Shown here: positions 7,662 through 14,916 of the stretch, one piece after another
Layout: every line of letters starts with the position of its first letter
How positions within the stretch are numbered: position 1 is the first letter of the stretch
Assembly: GCA_040880725.1 (NCBI GenBank)
Contig: JBBDHV010000021.1
Coordinates: 71,212-135,211, forward strand
DNA length: 64,000 bases
Origin: DATHWB01 sp040880725
GTDB taxonomy: Bacteria; Actinomycetota; Acidimicrobiia; Spongiisociales; ZC4RG35
Reading direction: 5' to 3'
Position numbers and translations under genes: made by a program
Notes under the pieces: model-generated
Database searches by the model: none
What the model saw: the letters and a program-made list of their open reading frames with translations, nothing else
What the model was told of the DNA's origin: nothing

Positions 7662-9109
7662 GGTCGGTGAGCTTCGAGTTGGTCCTGGTCCACCCAACAG
7701 GCGTGGAATCCGTGCGGCACCCTCTGGGGGATCTGGACTCTTCCCACCTCGGTCATGGTCGGGGCGTCGATGATCACGCACTCGGAGAGGCCGTCTTCGT
7801 GGTTCGCCACGAAGCTGACGAGGTACCCGTCGTCTTCGGCGGCGGATCCTCGCGCCGCGAACGGCGCCTCGGAGCCAAATCGTCCCGGGCCGAAGTCGTA
7901 TCGCAGCGAGGATCCGGTTTCCATGTCGTACTTGACGATCCCGTCGAAGAGGGTGGTGTACCCGCTCTCGATGGCGATGTTGTAGGCGTACCGGCTTGGG
8001 ATCCCGGTCATGGCCGTGTTGATGGTCGGAAACTCGGTGTTGAGGTCGTCCATCGGACCCTCGCTGGTGCGTCCGGTGGTCAGGTCGAATCGATAGCGAT
8101 ACCACTGGGCATCGAGTCTGAGGTATTCGAGGAGCGACTCCAGCGGACCCGTGAGGGGGCGGTCGGGCGGGGCGGGCCGCCGCGTGCGGCACACATCCAG
8201 CACGATGGTGCTGCCTTCTTCCCAGGCGTTCATCGTGTGATAGATGTAGCACGGGTCGGCTTCGAACCAGCGAACCTCGTTCGTCGCTCCGTAGCGCGGG
8301 ATGACGGCGAAGCGGGCGGGGAGATCGGCGTTGAAGATCAGCCGGTGCCGGCCGGCCGCGAACACCTCGGGGTCCGCGTACAGCGGAAGGTCCATGAGGA
8401 TCGAATGATTCGGGGTGATGGCCATGTCGTGCGGGAGACGGGCGGCCGGGAGGGGAACCGGGACGTGATGGACCAGCCGGCCTTCGGCCGAAACCACGCC
8501 GTACCAGAGGTAGGGGGCGGTGGGGCCGTAGTCGAAGAAGAGAAACTCCCCGGTGGACTCGTCCACCTTGGCGTGCGCCGACACGCAGCCGTTGCGGTCG
8601 CCGCCCCAGTCTTGGCGCCCGGTCGCCTCCAGCGTCATCGGGTCGATCCGGTAGGGGTCGCCTGACAGGTACCAGAGCGCGAGCAGTGACCCGTTGTGAA
8701 ACATGACGTCGGTGTTGGCAGTGTCCTTCAACCCGCGATACATCGTGGTCGGCGGGTTGCGGTGCGACGGCTCGATCATCCCGGCGTACCGCTCACGACC
8801 GACCGCCCGGTTGCCCTTGAAGCCCTCGGTCTGAACCCAGCGGTTGCGGTAGGTCGCTTTGCCGTCCCGGAAGTGAATGGCGTGCAGCATCCCGTCGCCG
8901 TCGAACCAGTGATATCGACCTGGCGGACTGAACATCGGGTTGGGACCGTTGCGGACGTAGAGGCCGTTGAGGTCCGCGGGGATCTCGCCGACGACGGTGA
9001 GGTCCTCGGCGTCGATCTCGGTGTCGACCGGGGCGTACCCGTCCATCAGGTACGGGTTGTCGCCGGTGTCGAGGGCGAGTTTGAGGGCATCGTTGCGGAC
9101 GAGCGTCAC
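7658..9109 (-). CDS. Carotenoid cleavage oxygenase family protein
   Basis: A 483-residue member of the RPE65/carotenoid oxygenase family of non-haem iron enzymes that split carotenoids or related alkenes. Recognisable stretches are LYVRNGPNP, HWFDGDGMLHAI, GCVSAHAKVD and LPHDMAITPNHSILMD, the last two each carrying an expected iron-ligand histidine. HTMNAWEEG and GFHACWV near the end supply others. It is translationally coupled to the thiolase behind it. Substrate cannot be read from the sequence. Confidence 0.88.
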   Translation of the reverse strand: MTLVRNDALKLALDTGDNPYLMDGYAPVDTEIDAEDLTVVGEIPADLNGLYVRNGPNPMFSPPGRYHWFDGDGMLHAIHFRDGKATYRNRWVQTEGFKGNRAVGRERYAGMIEPSHRNPPTTMYRGLKDTANTDVMFHNGSLLALWYLSGDPYRIDPMTLEATGRQDWGGDRNGCVSAHAKVDESTGEFLFFDYGPTAPYLWYGVVSAEGRLVHHVPVPLPAARLPHDMAITPNHSILMDLPLYADPEVFAAGRHRLIFNADLPARFAVIPRYGATNEVRWFEADPCYIYHTMNAWEEGSTIVLDVCRTRRPAPPDRPLTGPLESLLEYLRLDAQWYRYRFDLTTGRTSEGPMDDLNTEFPTINTAMTGIPSRYAYNIAIESGYTTLFDGIVKYDMETGSSLRYDFGPGRFGSEAPFAARGSAAEDDGYLVSFVANHEDGLSECVIIDAPTMTEVGRVQIPQRVPHGFHACWVDQDQLEAHRP

Positions 9110-9157
9110 GGTGATCCTTTCGGGCGCCCTCCCAAGGTATCAACTGCCAGGACGAAA

Positions 9158-9175
9158 TTCTACCCGCCGGTAGAA
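9158..9175. promoter_or_regulatory. Inverted repeat TTCTACC-N4-GGTAGAA, candidate operator
   Basis: A perfect 7-bp inverted repeat with a 4-base centre lies between the divergent carotenoid-oxygenase start (9109) and the lipocalin-like start (9204). Size and symmetry fit a dimeric repressor such as a TetR-type protein. A TetR gene lies at 10542-11132, but binding by it is only inferred. Confidence 0.5.
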
Positions 9176-9203
9176 GAGTCTTTCGCGGGTAACGTGCCGT
9201 GCG

Positions 9204-9623
9204 ATGCGAGAACTCCAGGGAACATGGCACCTGGTCGAGTGGACGGTGTCCGTCGATGACACCGTGACCCGGCCATTCGGCGGTCAGGCGGAAGGCCTGC
9301 TGACGTATACCGAGGACGGCCGGATGTGGGCGACATTGCAGCGAAAGGGCCGCCGGCCGCTGGGCACCGGGACGCTCGCCGCGGCCACTGCCGAACAGCG
9401 GGCGGCGGCTGCGGCCGGGTACTTGGCATATGCGGGCCGCTACACACTCGATGACGGCCGAGTGACCCACCATGTGGAGGTGAGCCTCTTTCCCGACTGG
9501 GTGGGAGACGTCCAGATTCGTCAGATCGGCTGGACGGACGAAGGCGATCTGGTCCTCTCGACGCCTCCGGCCAAGACTCCCGCGGGGCGTACGGTCGTCA
9601 ACCGCCTTCGTTGGCGGAAGTGA
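9204..9623 (+). CDS. Lipocalin-like domain protein
   Basis: A 139-residue protein that opens LQGTWHLVEWTV and contains GLLTYTEDGRMWA, with YAGRYTLDDGRVTHHVEVS in the middle. This matches the Lipocalin_5 type of small beta-barrel proteins found in bacteria and fungi. No signal peptide is seen. It is divergent from the carotenoid oxygenase gene and could bind a hydrophobic product of that enzyme, which is inference from position. Its last 26 bases overlap the convergent luciferase-like gene. Confidence 0.78.
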   Translation: MRELQGTWHLVEWTVSVDDTVTRPFGGQAEGLLTYTEDGRMWATLQRKGRRPLGTGTLAAATAEQRAAAAAGYLAYAGRYTLDDGRVTHHVEVSLFPDWVGDVQIRQIGWTDEGDLVLSTPPAKTPAGRTVVNRLRWRK

Positions 9624-10545
9624 GTTCTGCCACCACACCGAGCGCACGACGGCCGTGGTCTCCGGTGGCGGTGACGGGAACCACGCACACGGTGTCCAGC
9701 CCGGCCTTGTCGTAGTCGGCGAGAAGCGACGCGATGTCGGACTTCGACCCCACGAGCCCCACACACTGTTCGAAGTCGTCGGGGATGGCTCCGATCAGGT
9801 CCCGGGGGTGGACGCCCGACCGGGCCATGTCGACGAGTTCGGTGTAGCCGGCTTCGGCGAACATCTCGCCGTAACCGGGAGCGCCGAGATAGCCGACGAC
9901 TGCAGACCTGATCTGGGCGATCTCGGCGGGGCCGGGCTCAACCGCCGTGACCAGCCACGCCGACATCGGCATTCTGGTGCCTCCCGCGGCATCGACCGCC
10001 TTCCGAAGCCGAGCCGTCGCCGACGGCGTGACCATGTTGAGCACCATCCCATCCGCGTGAGCAGCCGCCGTCCGCACTGCGGCCGGGCCGAAGGCCGCGA
10101 GCAGGATCTCGCTCGGTACCGGGGGTAAGCGGAGCCGGAAACCGGTACTGGGGTCGCGGTCGCCCGCGAGGAGCGTGCGAACCGACTGGGAGGCGATCCC
10201 GAGCTGGCGGGTCGCACCGGTGCGACTGCGGCCGTGCCAGTGATTCACCACGGGACTCGACGTCCCGAGCGCGACGTGCGCGAGCCGGCCGGTCAGCGAC
10301 GTGATCGATGCGACTCCCATCGCGACGGTGGCGGGCGTGCGGATCGTGACTGCCAGTGGCCCCACAACCGGCTCGATGTGCGACGTTGCACCTGAGACCG
10401 CAGTCGCGAGGGCGAAGGCGTCGTAGGTGGCCATCTCCCCGATCCAGAGACGGCGGTACCCGAGCCGTTCGGCCTCGCGGGCAGTGGTGATGGCTTCCGT
10501 CGGTGCCCGGTCCTGCCATAGCCCCAGCACTGCGTCCGATCTCAC
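9598..10545 (-). CDS. Luciferase-like (probably F420-type) monooxygenase
   Basis: A 315-residue TIM-barrel protein of the LLM class. Typical stretches are AEAITTAREAERLGYRRLWIGE near the N-terminus, PVVGPLAVTIRTPATVAMGVASI, and LGTSSPVVNHWHG. Relatives in actinobacteria use F420 or FMNH2. The GTG at 10543-10545 is chosen because it overlaps the TetR stop (GTGA) and starts right where family similarity begins; the open frame further upstream belongs to the TetR gene. It is co-transcribed with that regulator. Confidence 0.82.
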   Translation of the reverse strand: MRSDAVLGLWQDRAPTEAITTAREAERLGYRRLWIGEMATYDAFALATAVSGATSHIEPVVGPLAVTIRTPATVAMGVASITSLTGRLAHVALGTSSPVVNHWHGRSRTGATRQLGIASQSVRTLLAGDRDPSTGFRLRLPPVPSEILLAAFGPAAVRTAAAHADGMVLNMVTPSATARLRKAVDAAGGTRMPMSAWLVTAVEPGPAEIAQIRSAVVGYLGAPGYGEMFAEAGYTELVDMARSGVHPRDLIGAIPDDFEQCVGLVGSKSDIASLLADYDKAGLDTVCVVPVTATGDHGRRALGVVAELTSANEGG

Positions 10546-11132
10546 GCGGTGATGCCGCCGAGGATGATGTCGCCGAAGCGGTCGGCGAGCTCGTCGATAC
10601 TCAGCCGTCCTTCGGGGTGGAACCAGGTGAGCGTCATGTTGCACATCGACAGCGACGCCTTGACGGTGACGAACACGTCGATGTCGGCTCGGAACTCGCC
10701 GGTGGCCATCCCCTCTTCGAGAAATTCTGCCCAGCGACGCTCGAACCGGCGGCCCATCTCGTCGACCACCGAGGCGGATTCGGCGCTGATGGCCTGGAGA
10801 CGCTCGCCGAGAAACATCGTGTAGATGTCGCGGTGGTGGTGGAAGACCTGGAGGTGGGTTGCGACGGCCTGCCGCACCTTTGCGGTGGCGGTCGTGGCGT
10901 CGAGATGTTCGAGAGCGTCGACGGCGATCCCGACCCTTGCTTCGATGACCTTGACGAAGAGGTCTTCTTTGGAAGCGCAGTAGTAGTAGAGGGCAGCCTT
11001 GGTCAGGTCGAGTTCCGCCGCGATGTCATCCATGCGGGCGGCGTGATATCCGTCACGAGCGAAGATCCGGGCGGCGGAGTCGAGGATCTGGTTCCCGCGC
11101 AGGCGTCGTTTTCGTTCCACGGTTCCGGTCAC
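10542..11132 (-). CDS. TetR-family transcriptional regulator
   Basis: A 196-residue protein. The N-terminal helix-turn-helix reads ILDSAARIFARDGYHAARMDDIAAELDLTKAALYYYCASKEDLF at residues 16-60, in two pieces of about 20 residues around the recognition helix. The C-terminal ligand domain has no clear relative and looks like the TetR_C type used by acyl-CoA regulators. GTG start. It is followed by a luciferase-like oxidoreductase in a GTGA overlap. A palindrome covers its own start codon, so self-repression is plausible. Confidence 0.88.
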   Translation of the reverse strand: MTGTVERKRRLRGNQILDSAARIFARDGYHAARMDDIAAELDLTKAALYYYCASKEDLFVKVIEARVGIAVDALEHLDATTATAKVRQAVATHLQVFHHHRDIYTMFLGERLQAISAESASVVDEMGRRFERRWAEFLEEGMATGEFRADIDVFVTVKASLSMCNMTLTWFHPEGRLSIDELADRFGDIILGGITA

Positions 11133-11142
11133 CGGCGGAACC
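11121..11142. promoter_or_regulatory. Inverted repeat GGTTCCG-N8-CGGAACC over the TetR start
   Basis: Seven-base arms match exactly across an 8-base centre, and the GTG start of the TetR gene lies in that centre. A dimer bound here would block initiation of transcription or translation, as expected for an autorepressor. The arms also encode residues 2-4 of the protein, so coincidence cannot be excluded. Confidence 0.4.
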
Positions 11143-11238
11143 CTAGAACAGGTCTGCTGCCCCTGTCAGCGCCTCTGCGCCAACGCTAGGGTCCAGCGGC
11201 ATCGGCGCACGGCACTATTGGAGAGGGAGCAGGTAGTC

Positions 11239-11643
11239 ATGGGTTCGATCGGTGAGTTGCGCGGCATCCATCCGAAGGAGGCCACGAGGCTCCGGAAGGC
11301 TGGCGTTCGCACGACCGAGTCGCTTCTCCGGCATGCCAGCACGAAGCGGGGCCGCAACGCTCTCGCCAAGTCGGCGGACCTGGATCCCGACCAGCTTCTC
11401 GACTGGGTCAATCGGGCCGATCTCATGCGGATCAGGGGAGTGGGAGCCGAGTATGCCGACCTGCTGAAAGTGGTCGGCGTCGACACGGTGAAAGCCCTTC
11501 GGCGGAGAAATCCGAGAAGCCTGCTGATTTCGATGGTCGAGGTCAACGACGCCAAGCGACTGGTGCGTCGCCTGCCCACCGAGGCCATGGTGGCGGCGTG
11601 GGTCGAGGCGGCTGCAAGCGTGGAGCCCTCGGTTTCGAGCTGA
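11239..11643 (+). CDS. DUF4332-like helix-hairpin-helix protein
   Basis: A 134-residue protein with two tandem helix-hairpin-helix-like units: IGELRGIHPKEATRLRKAGV and, in the middle, LMRIRGVGAEYADLLKVVGV. This is the DUF4332 arrangement related to DNA-binding HhH domains; no catalytic residues are seen. The ATG at 11239 is preceded by GGAGAGGGAGCAGG, so the in-frame TTG at 11218 is rejected as start. It is monocistronic, with a strong hairpin just after the stop. Confidence 0.75.
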   Translation: MGSIGELRGIHPKEATRLRKAGVRTTESLLRHASTKRGRNALAKSADLDPDQLLDWVNRADLMRIRGVGAEYADLLKVVGVDTVKALRRRNPRSLLISMVEVNDAKRLVRRLPTEAMVAAWVEAAASVEPSVSS

Positions 11644-11646
11644 CAC

Positions 11647-11672
11647 GGTCAGCGGTTAGGCAAGCCGGCTTC
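11647..11672 (+). repeat. Short dispersed repeat (piece of REP-like family 2)
   Basis: This 26-base stretch, GGTCAGCGG-TTAGGCAAGCC-GGCTTC, matches the repeat at 45357-45382 except for about two bases and appears inverted at about 31723-31748. It therefore belongs to the same mosaic repeat family as the larger copies near 31.7 and 45.4 kb. Confidence 0.6.
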
Positions 11673-11684
11673 GCAGAACGGAAC

Positions 11685-11713
11685 GGGCCCCCGGCCGAAT
11701 CGACCGGGGGCCC
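11685..11713. terminator. GC-rich hairpin between convergent genes
   Basis: GGGCCCCCGG pairs perfectly with CCGGGGGCCC across a 9-base loop. It lies between the DUF4332-like gene (plus) and the HbhA-like gene (minus) and can end both. The following T-run is poor (TTGT). Confidence 0.65.
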
Positions 11714-11741
11714 TTGTCGCGTGTGCGTCAGCTGCGGCCCG

Positions 11742-12257
11742 TCAGGAGGCCTTCTGGGCGGCGGGCTTCTTCGCCGCCGGCTTCTTGGCCGCAGTCGTCT
11801 TGGCGGTCGTGGCCTGGGCTGTGGGCTTCTTGGCGGCGGTCGTCTTGGCGGCGGGCTTCTGGGAGGTGCTGGACGACGACGCCTGGGCGCTCGCCGCAGC
11901 AGCGGGCTCGGAGTCACCGACGGTGACCGTCACCGCCATCTTGGACTCGGGCCGGAAGTTGGCACGCCACGTCGACACGATGTCCTCGAGCTGGTCGCGC
12001 AGCTTGTGGACTTGGGTGGACATCTGATCGAAGTCGACCTTCGAGGTGATCTCGTCGATCGCCTTCGTGTCGGTGACCTGCGACAGGAACTTCTCGCCTT
12101 CGCCCGCCCAGATGTCGATGCGGCCCTTGACATCGGACGACGCGTTGGTGGCGTTCGAGTTCAGCTTCGCCATGAGCTCTTCGAGCTTGGTCTGGGCTGA
12201 CTTGGCGACGGCGACTTGGGCGCCGACCGCTGCGTAGAGATATTTCTTGGTTTTCAT
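11742..12257 (-). CDS. HbhA-like protein with Lys/Ala-rich tail
   Basis: A 171-residue protein. The first 110 residues are helical and carry AAVGAQVAVAKSAQTKLEEL. The last 55 residues are low-complexity Ala/Lys/Thr/Pro (TTAAKK, PAAKKPAAQKAS), like the heparin-binding haemagglutinin tail of mycobacteria and histone-H1-like proteins. The gene just upstream is an XRE regulator, as in the mycobacterial Rv0474-hbhA pair, which supports the assignment. The ATG at 12257 is preceded by GGAG; the longer reading from 12278 overlaps the regulator. The tail could bind DNA or surface glycans. Confidence 0.65.
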   Translation of the reverse strand: MKTKKYLYAAVGAQVAVAKSAQTKLEELMAKLNSNATNASSDVKGRIDIWAGEGEKFLSQVTDTKAIDEITSKVDFDQMSTQVHKLRDQLEDIVSTWRANFRPESKMAVTVTVGDSEPAAAASAQASSSSTSQKPAAKTTAAKKPTAQATTAKTTAAKKPAAKKPAAQKAS

Positions 12258-12274
12258 GGAGGCTGCTCCTCTTC

Positions 12275-12655
12275 TCAATCCTGCTCGTCGTTGGCGGTCG
12301 CGGCATCGAGCAGCGCCCGGTACAGATCCAGCAGGACTTTCTTCTGTCGTGGTGTGAGTGCGACGTCGGCTTCGATTGCCTCGACAACCGTCGGGGCAGC
12401 AGGGCCGGCGTCGATGAGACCGGCCCGGGTGTAGAGGGACTCGGCGGAAACCTCCAGGGCGCGGGAAAGGCGCTTGAGGATCTCGGCCGATGGCCGACGA
12501 ATGCCGCGTTCGATCTGTGACAGGTAGGGGTTGGAGACGCCGGCTCGATCCGCGAGACGGCGAAGCGAGAGGTTGGCCCGTTCGCGTTGCTCGCGTATGA
12601 AGGTGCCGACGTGTCCGTCGTCCTCGACGCTCTCTACCTGCTTGCTATCAGTCAC
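12275..12655 (-). CDS. XRE-family regulator upstream of the hbhA-like gene
   Basis: The 126-residue protein has a Cro/CI helix-turn-helix at about residues 16-75: FIREQRERANLSLRRLADRA, GVSNPYLSQIERGIRRPSAE. This is followed by a helical C-terminal part (LTPRQKKVLLDLYRALLDA) resembling Rv0474-type regulators. The GTG at 12653-12655 is the best start because the four copies of TGCAAG/CTTGCA lie just upstream and would otherwise be inside the gene. It ends 17 bases before the hbhA-like ATG, so the two form an operon. Confidence 0.8.
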   Translation of the reverse strand: MTDSKQVESVEDDGHVGTFIREQRERANLSLRRLADRAGVSNPYLSQIERGIRRPSAEILKRLSRALEVSAESLYTRAGLIDAGPAAPTVVEAIEADVALTPRQKKVLLDLYRALLDAATANDEQD

Positions 12656-12659
12656 AAAG

Positions 12660-12711
12660 TGCAAGATACTGCAAGCAGTAAACTTTTGCAAGCGCGCGAC
12701 CGCTTCTTGCA
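12660..12711. promoter_or_regulatory. Cluster of TGCAAG boxes, candidate XRE operator
   Basis: TGCAAG occurs at 12660, 12670 and 12687, and its inverse CTTGCA at 12706. The second box lies inside ACTGC-AA-GCAGT (12668-12679), a 2-base-centred palindrome. All are within 60 bases upstream of the XRE-hbhA operon, in an unusually A/T-rich stretch for this genome. Confidence 0.5.
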
Positions 12712-12733
12712 CGCACCCCGGATCGGGTCCCGA

Positions 12734-13465
12734 TCAGGCGACCGGGCCGTTGCCCAGGGCGTTGCCGACGAAGAAGGCGATCACGCCGCCGAACCCGGCG
12801 ATGGCGAGGTTTTCGAATCCGGCGATGAACGGGTTCGTCCGGGTCACCCGCGTCTTCGCCATTCCGACGCCGAACAGCGCCAGGGCGGTGAGAATGGTGG
12901 CCCACCAGAGTCCGCCTGTTGCCGTCTCGGTGAAGAGGAACGGTGCCACAGCGGGTGTGGCGCCGAGCAGGAACAGGAGCCCCGAGAACGCCATCGCCCG
13001 GTACGGCGAGCGTCGTTCCGAATCCGGTGCACCGAACTCCAGCGCCTTCATTGCGTTCAAGAGTGCTCGATCCGATCGGTCGAAGGCCGCCACCACCGTG
13101 TCCAGGTCCTCGTCGTGGACGCCCATGGCCGAGAACATCTCGTGCAGTTGCTCCAGTTCGGCTTCCCGGTGGTGCCGAATGTGCGTGCGCTCCAGCTCGA
13201 GCTCGGATGCGAGTACCTCGTCTTGGGACTTGGTTGCCAGGTACTCGCCTGCGCCCATCGACACCGCACCTGCGAGCGCGCCGGCGATGCCGGTGATGAC
13301 GACGTCTTCTCTCGACAGGCCGGCTCCGACCACGCCGATGACGAGCAGCACCATGGAGACGAGCCCATCGTTGACACCGAGGATGATGTCGCGCCAGTAC
13401 TGGCGTGTTTCGCCGACATGGGGTTCGTAGGGAACGGCGGCGTCCGCATGCGATTCCGTGGCCAT
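12734..13465 (-). CDS. VIT1/CCC1-type metal transporter
   Basis: A 243-residue membrane protein of the vacuolar iron transporter family. The first membrane segment has RDIILGVNDGLVSMVLLVIG and the second ITGIAGALAGAVSMGAGEYL, both hallmark stretches. A cytosolic acidic insert (ELELERTHIRHHREAELEQL) follows, rich in Glu and His as in metal-binding domains of this family, and three more membrane segments close the protein. It would export or sequester Fe(II)/Mn(II). The start ATG 13465 is the first to give the family N-terminus; the open frame continues to 14212 only as shadow of tyrA. Confidence 0.85.
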   Translation of the reverse strand: MATESHADAAVPYEPHVGETRQYWRDIILGVNDGLVSMVLLVIGVVGAGLSREDVVITGIAGALAGAVSMGAGEYLATKSQDEVLASELELERTHIRHHREAELEQLHEMFSAMGVHDEDLDTVVAAFDRSDRALLNAMKALEFGAPDSERRSPYRAMAFSGLLFLLGATPAVAPFLFTETATGGLWWATILTALALFGVGMAKTRVTRTNPFIAGFENLAIAGFGGVIAFFVGNALGNGPVA

Positions 13466-13544
13466 GCCGGCGAGTGTATCGAGCGCCCGGCCACGCCGTC
13501 CGGGGGGGAAAATGCCCCGGATCGGACTTCCTAGGCTGTTGCGG

Positions 13545-14567
13545 ATGCAACGAGAAGCCGCCGTCCTCGGCACCGGTCTGATGGGAACCTCTGTGGCGAT
13601 CGCGCTGCGAACGGCCGGGTGGCACGTGCGCGGGTACGACCCGGACGGTGCTGCGCTGGACCTCGCGACCCGCATGGAAGGTGTCGACCCGTGCGAGACG
13701 ATCGCCGAGGCGGTCGAAGGTGCCGACCTCGTGGTGCTCGCAGGCCCCGTCGGAGCGATCCTCGACACCCTCGCGACGATCAACACCGATGCACTCGTCA
13801 CCGACGTCGCCGGGGTGAAGCAGCCGGTTGTCGAGGCGGGTTCGCGACTGTCTCGTTTCGTCGGCGGACACCCGATGGCCGGACGGGAATCGGCCGGTCC
13901 CGAAGGCGCATCCGGCGGCATGTTCCGGGGCGCGATCTGGGTGCTCACCACCGACGGTGCGGCCGATGTCGACCTGATGGAGATGTCGGGGATCGTCCAG
14001 TCACTCGGTGCGGTCCCCGTGCAGATGTCCGCCCTCGCCCACGATCGGGCGGTGGCGGCCGCCAGCCACATCCCGCACCTGACAGCCGCGAGCCTCGTCA
14101 CCCTCGTCAATCGGGAAGAAGGCGCGCGAGCACTGGTCGCCGGCGGCTTCCGTGATCTCACCCGGGTGGCAGCATCCGATCCGGGCTGGTGGTCCGAGGT
14201 CCTCGTCGCCAACCGCGACGCCGTCGCCGAGGAACTCCGTTCGCTGGCGGACTCGCTGAACGAACTCGCCGGCTTGGTCGAAGCCTCGGACGGCGATGCG
14301 GTCCATCAACGGCTCGAAACCGCACAGCGACTCCGGCGTGCGATGACCGCCCCGGTGGCGGCGGTCAGGGTGATCCTCGAAGACCGCCCCGGCGAGATCG
14401 CCGAAGTCGGTCGTGCCCTCTCCGACAGCCACGTGGACCTCCGCGACCTCCAACTCCGCCACGCCGTCCACGGCGGCGGCGGTGTCCTCACGCTCTCGGT
14501 CAAACCGGTCGACGCCAAGAAACTCCGCGCGGCACTCACCACCGAGGGCTTCCGCCTGCTTGATTAG
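13545..14567 (+). CDS. tyrA: Prephenate dehydrogenase with ACT domain
   Basis: A 340-residue enzyme of tyrosine synthesis that oxidises prephenate to 4-hydroxyphenylpyruvate. The NAD-binding start reads VLGTGLMGTSVAIALRTAGW, GHPMAGRESAGPEGA gives the substrate loop, and SHIPHLTAASL follows. Residues 270-340 form an ACT regulatory domain (VRVILEDRPGEIAEVGRAL), so feedback by tyrosine is likely. Start uncertain between ATG 13545 and ATG 13512; the former fits the family. Its last codons (CTTGATTAG) lie in the first bases of a dispersed repeat. Confidence 0.87.
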   Translation: MQREAAVLGTGLMGTSVAIALRTAGWHVRGYDPDGAALDLATRMEGVDPCETIAEAVEGADLVVLAGPVGAILDTLATINTDALVTDVAGVKQPVVEAGSRLSRFVGGHPMAGRESAGPEGASGGMFRGAIWVLTTDGAADVDLMEMSGIVQSLGAVPVQMSALAHDRAVAAASHIPHLTAASLVTLVNREEGARALVAGGFRDLTRVAASDPGWWSEVLVANRDAVAEELRSLADSLNELAGLVEASDGDAVHQRLETAQRLRRAMTAPVAAVRVILEDRPGEIAEVGRALSDSHVDLRDLQLRHAVHGGGGVLTLSVKPVDAKKLRAALTTEGFRLLD

Positions 14568-14680
14568 GCGGGGGGTCGAACCCCCCTGCACCCCCCGGAC
14601 GGCGCGGCTGCGTCTACGGGGTCCACCGTCGATCCACCCAATGGCCCATGACGGGCGGTAGTCGTGGAGGTCTGGGACGC
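14560..14680 (+). repeat. Dispersed hairpin repeat, family 1 (copy after tyrA)
   Basis: It starts with TTGATTAGGCGGGGGG inside the end of tyrA, then TCGAACCCCCC, TGCACCCCCCGGACGGCG, a variable 25 bases, and a CAATGGCCCATGACGGG-type tail. The core folds as GGGGGT-CGA-ACCCCC. It matches copies at 33.4-33.9 and 53.7-53.9 kb. Confidence 0.8.
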
Positions 14681-14821
14681 GCGGTGGCCTTCGCGCGACG
14701 GGTTCGATCCGCGTGTGGTCTACGGGGTCGCTTTCGCTCGCGGCCCCCGTGCTCTCATCGGAGACGCGTGGCCAGTCCGCGCACGAACCTCACCCACCGT
14801 GGTTCTCAACCGCGACCACAC

Positions 14822-14916
14822 CGAGACGATGAGTCACAGGGTGCGACGTCGGCCAAACCCGATGAGGCAGCCGCGCCAAGCGGGGGGTGCCGGGGGGTCG
14901 CCCCCCTGCGAAATCA
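14822..14916 (-). repeat. Dispersed hairpin repeat, family 1 (inverted copy)
   Basis: Read on the minus strand it starts at the TGA of the M20 gene: TGATTTCGCAGGGGGGCGAC, CCCCCGGCACCCCCCG, then GGCGCGGCTGCC and a GATGAG-containing tail. It faces the tyrA copy, so the 346-base gap 14568-14913 consists of two repeats around about 140 bases in which I see no gene. Confidence 0.75.
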
